Of a DNA stretch of 64,000 nucleotides, positions 61,151 to 64,000 are shown piece by piece (positions within the stretch are counted from its first letter, which is position 1; every line of letters starts with the position of its first letter). Position numbers and translations under genes: made by a program. The notes under the pieces were generated by a model. That model ran no database searches and had not been told where the DNA came from. It saw only the letters and a list, made by a program, of their open reading frames with translations. Location: positions 77,038 to 141,037 of the forward strand of contig JASLJE010000004.1 of the NCBI GenBank assembly GCA_030152565.1. Reading direction: 5' to 3'. The DNA is from Peptoniphilaceae bacterium (lineage in GTDB: Bacteria > Bacillota > Clostridia > Tissierellales > Peptoniphilaceae).

Positions 61151-63211
61151 ATGGCAAAAAATTTAGTGATAGTAGAATCGCCTACTAAAGCGAAGACAAT
61201 TGGTAAGTTCCTGGGTAGGAATTATAAGGTTATGGCCTCAGTGGGTCATTTAAGAGATTTACCTAAGAGTACCTTAGGAGTAGACATAGAAAATAATTTT
61301 GAACCTAAATACATAAATGTTAGGGGCAAGGCAAAAACTATAAATGAGTTAAAGAAGGAAGCTAAGAAGGCCGATAGAGTATTACTGGCATCTGACCCGG
61401 ATAGGGAGGGAGAAGCCATAGCTTGGCACTTGGCATATTTATTAGATTTAGACTTGGAAGATGACAATAGGGTAGTCTTTAATGAGATTACCAAGGACAA
61501 GGTTAAGGAAGCCATAGATAATCCTAGGCAGATAGACATAGCCCTAGTAAATGCCCAACAGGCAAGAAGGATTATGGATAGGATAGTAGGTTATAAACTA
61601 TCTCCAATCTTGTGGAAAAAAGTAAAAAGTGGACTTAGTGCAGGTAGGGTTCAATCAGTAGCTTTAAAACTTATAGTTGACAGGGAAGAGGAAATAGAAA
61701 ACTTTATACCTGAAGAATACTGGTCAATAGTAGCCCAGCACAAGGTTAAAAACATTGAATTTGAATCCAAGTACTTTGGAAGGTTTAATAAAGATAAGCT
61801 GGAAAAAATAGAGATAAAAAATGAAAGAGAAGTAGATGAAATCCTAGCAAGGCTGGATCATAAGAACTATAGGGTAATAGATGTTAATAAGACTAAAAAG
61901 ACTAGAAATCCCTATATGCCCTTTACCACATCAACCATGCAACAGGAAGCATCTAAGAGGATAAACTTTACAACTAGTAAGACCATGTCTGTGGCCCAAC
62001 AATTATACGAAGGTATCAATATAGGCCAGGAAGGATCAGTAGGTTTAATATCCTATATGAGAACAGACTCAACTAGATTATCAGATACTATAGTAAAGGA
62101 AGCTGTTGGCTTTATAAAGGAAGAATACGGCAAGGAATATGCTTCCAAGGGAAGAAACTACAATAAGAAAAAAGCAGGATCCCAAGATGCCCATGAGGCT
62201 ATTAGACCCAGCTCAATCTATAGGACTCCCCTTAGTATTAAGCCGTTTTTATCCAATGACCAATACAAGCTTTATAAGCTAATTTGGGAAAGAACAGTAG
62301 CATCTCAAATGATGCCAAGTAAATTTGAATCAACTAGAATAGATTTAGATAATAAGGGAGAAATATTTAGGGCCAATGGAAATGTTATGGTCTTTGATGG
62401 TTTTACCAAGGTTTGGTCCATAGCTGAATCAGCTGTAGTAGTACCAGATTTAAAACTAGATGATATTATAGCCAGCATGAAGCTTGATAAGAACCAACAC
62501 TTTACCAAGCCTAAGCCAAGATTTTCAGAGGCTTCTCTAGTAAAGACCTTGGAAGAAAATGGAATTGGTAGGCCAAGTACCTACTCTTCTATAATCAGAA
62601 GTATCCTATCTAGAAACTATGTGGTTTTAGAAAGTAAGACCCTTCTACCTACAGATCTTGGTAGGACTGTAAATAAACTTCTACTAGAGTATTTCTCAGA
62701 AATCATAAATGAAGAATTTACAGCCTATATGGAAGCTCAGTTGGACAAGATAGAAGAGGAAAATATTGACTGGAAGGACTTGTTAGATAAGTTCTATAGA
62801 GAGTTTGAAAAAGACTTGATCAAGGCCTTAGAATCTGAAGACAACTTTAAGATAAAGGACAAGCCAACTGGAGAAAAGTGTCCAGAATGTGGCAAGGACC
62901 TGGTTTATAAACATGGTAGAAATGGTAAGTTTATAGGCTGTAGTGGTTTTCCGTCCTGTAAGTTTACCAAGGCCATAATTAAAAAGACTGGAGTAAAGTG
63001 TCCAAAGTGTGGCAGTGAAATAGTCGAAAAAGTATCCAAAAGAGGTAAGCTTTTCTATGGCTGTAGTAACTATCCTAAGTGTGACTATGCAACCTGGGAC
63101 AAGCCTACTGGAGAGGTTTGTAAGGAATGTGGAGAACTTATGGTCCATAGGAAAAATAGAAGAGAAGACAAAGTTATGTGTAATAATGAGTCTTGCATCA
63201 CAAATAAATAA
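61151..63211 (+). CDS. topA: DNA topoisomerase I
   Basis: Type IA topoisomerase that relaxes negative supercoils. ATG 61151 follows GGGTGG and gives the standard MAKNLVIVESPTKAKTI; the longer in-frame start at 61082 lies in the promoter. The Toprim domain is N-terminal, the active Tyr is in GLISYMRTDSTRLSD near 303, and three Cys4 zinc fingers end the protein (starting CPECG near 577, CPKCG near 617 and CKECG near 657). 686 residues is typical. A consensus promoter and 12-bp terminator make it a single-gene unit. Confidence 0.97.
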   Translation: MAKNLVIVESPTKAKTIGKFLGRNYKVMASVGHLRDLPKSTLGVDIENNFEPKYINVRGKAKTINELKKEAKKADRVLLASDPDREGEAIAWHLAYLLDLDLEDDNRVVFNEITKDKVKEAIDNPRQIDIALVNAQQARRIMDRIVGYKLSPILWKKVKSGLSAGRVQSVALKLIVDREEEIENFIPEEYWSIVAQHKVKNIEFESKYFGRFNKDKLEKIEIKNEREVDEILARLDHKNYRVIDVNKTKKTRNPYMPFTTSTMQQEASKRINFTTSKTMSVAQQLYEGINIGQEGSVGLISYMRTDSTRLSDTIVKEAVGFIKEEYGKEYASKGRNYNKKKAGSQDAHEAIRPSSIYRTPLSIKPFLSNDQYKLYKLIWERTVASQMMPSKFESTRIDLDNKGEIFRANGNVMVFDGFTKVWSIAESAVVVPDLKLDDIIASMKLDKNQHFTKPKPRFSEASLVKTLEENGIGRPSTYSSIIRSILSRNYVVLESKTLLPTDLGRTVNKLLLEYFSEIINEEFTAYMEAQLDKIEEENIDWKDLLDKFYREFEKDLIKALESEDNFKIKDKPTGEKCPECGKDLVYKHGRNGKFIGCSGFPSCKFTKAIIKKTGVKCPKCGSEIVEKVSKRGKLFYGCSNYPKCDYATWDKPTGEVCKECGELMVHRKNRREDKVMCNNESCITNK

Positions 63212-63221
63212 CAAACTTGTT

Positions 63222-63260
63222 AGATTGTAGTTATCTCTATGTAACTACAATCTTTTATTA
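63222..63260 (+). terminator. Intrinsic terminator after topA
   Basis: Twelve-bp perfect stem (63222-63233 with 63242-63253), eight-base loop and an interrupted U-rich tail. Confidence 0.88.
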
Positions 63261-63290
63261 TTTAAACATCAAATAACGGAGGTAGAAAAT

Positions 63291-64000
63291 ATGGATGCAA
63301 GATTTATGGAAGAAAAGTATATAAGTGAAGAAAGAGTTATGGGAACAAGGGAAAAGTTGTTAAAACTTTCCATAGCCTTGACAGCCCTATTGACCAGCCT
63401 GGCTTATTCAATATTTAATGAGTCCTTTATATTAAATAGTAAGGAAGCCATGGTTTATTCTCTGGATGATGACAAGATAATTTATGAAAAAAATATTGAT
63501 AAGAAGATAGCGCCAGCTTCTCTTACTAAAATAATGACAGCCCTAGTTACTGTTGATCAAATAGAAGACCTAGATAAGACCATTGTTTTTTCCAAGGACT
63601 TTAGCAGTGATTTGGAAAGGGACGGCTATGCAGTAGCTGGTTTGGTAGATGGAGAAAAAATATCCTATAGAGACCTATTAAAGGTGATGTTAATTCCATC
63701 AGCAGCAGATGCAGCAGAAGCCCTTGGCCAAACTGTTTACGGAAACAAGGATGTCTTCATAGAAAAAATGAATGAAAAGGCCCAAGAATTAGGTATGGAA
63801 AACACTCACTTTGACAATGTTATAGGCAAGGACTCTAAAGGCCACTATACAAGTCCTAGAGACCTTTTAACCCTATTCAAACACATAAACAAGATAGAGG
63901 TTATAAAAAATATTATAAGCTCTAAGGAAGTTATATTAAAGGCCAACGACTATAGAACTGAAGATTTATATATGGAAAGTACCATCCTTGAAAACCAAGA
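63291..64000 (+). CDS. D-Ala-D-Ala carboxypeptidase (peptidase S11), 3'-truncated by window edge
   Basis: Low-molecular-weight penicillin-binding protein that trims the terminal D-Ala of peptidoglycan stems. 236 codons are visible. The start at 63291 follows GGAGG. A short N-terminal cytoplasmic segment leads to one hydrophobic segment (about 26-46) that acts as signal or anchor. The catalytic SLTK (S77, K80) is intact. The second motif, SxN, reads SAA at 137-139 (PSAADAAEAL) where SGN or SAN is usual. The KTG motif would lie beyond the window. It may be active, altered or non-catalytic; sequencing error is also possible. Confidence 0.88.
   Translation, partial: MDARFMEEKYISEERVMGTREKLLKLSIALTALLTSLAYSIFNESFILNSKEAMVYSLDDDKIIYEKNIDKKIAPASLTKIMTALVTVDQIEDLDKTIVFSKDFSSDLERDGYAVAGLVDGEKISYRDLLKVMLIPSAADAAEALGQTVYGNKDVFIEKMNEKAQELGMENTHFDNVIGKDSKGHYTSPRDLLTLFKHINKIEVIKNIISSKEVILKANDYRTEDLYMESTILENQ

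Noticed and set aside
1..64000. Insertion sequences, prophage, toxin-antitoxin, defence islands, tRNA or rRNA genes
   Set aside because: None supported. Composition and gene families look uniform and core throughout, and every intergenic stretch over 100 bases is accounted for by promoters, leaders or terminators.

Overview
The window is a gene-dense, AT-rich bacterial chromosome segment of a low-GC Gram-positive (Bacillota). It contains no mobile element, CRISPR array, phage gene, rRNA or tRNA. The gene order, a leuS T-box leader, zinc-type L28 and L32, anaerobe-style metabolism (aspartase, class II fumarase, acetate kinase, peptidases) and several clostridial hypothetical families suggest an anaerobic coccus of the Tissierellia/Peptoniphilaceae type. 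That placement is inference. Nearly all genes lie on the + strand, as expected for the leading strand of one replichore; only five small transcription units are reversed (a YitT protein, an MltG-N-like protein, aspA, rpmB, tmcAL).

Layout. 1-6.5 kb: cell wall and division (3' part of a PASTA penicillin-binding protein, mraY, murD, ftsW, then ftsZ from its own promoter, and nrdR). 6.5-15 kb: rarA, asnS, T-box-controlled leuS, murT, sfsA and a reversed YitT gene. 15-25 kb: an Rrf2 regulator, alaS, then the conserved alaS-ireB-ruvX-DUF1292 run, followed by RNase J, a tRNA wobble-uridine hydroxylation/methylation pair (trmR, trhP), a second YitT gene, cvfB and a cytosolic parvulin. 25-34 kb: pepD, a DUF1292 protein with a striking His/Cys-rich tail, radical SAM and P-loop proteins of unknown role, an MltG N-domain-like membrane protein, an RluA synthase, and a response regulator/histidine kinase/lipoprotein operon. 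34-37 kb: divergent aspA and fumC, together giving aspartate to fumarate to malate. 37-46.7 kb: rpmB divergent from asp23-fakA-recG, then rsmD-coaD, an M42 peptidase, tmcAL, ackA and rpmF. 46.7-64 kb: plsX-acpP-rnc-radical SAM-smc-ftsY, ylxM-ffh-rpsP-khpA-rimM-trmD-rplS, rbgA, rnhB-dprA, topA and the 5' part of a D-Ala-D-Ala carboxypeptidase.

Regulatory signals are unusually readable. Several sigma-A promoters have exact or near-exact hexamers with 17-bp spacers, many with a TGn extension (TGATATAAT), and most units end in strong intrinsic terminators. Two arrangements stand out: rpmB and asp23 appear to share one palindromic -35 hexamer (TTGCAA), and the ylxM-ffh promoter is placed so that its start point falls inside the 5' arm of the ftsY terminator.

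Most of the window is ordinary housekeeping DNA and I found no convincing undescribed multi-gene system. The best leads are the His/Cys-rich DUF1292 paralogue, the unknown P-loop/180-aa gene pair, the two-component/lipoprotein operon, a MurT without adjacent GatD, and an S11 carboxypeptidase whose SxN motif reads SAA. Three places where spore-forming relatives carry sporulation genes are empty here, which suggests a non-sporulating lineage.
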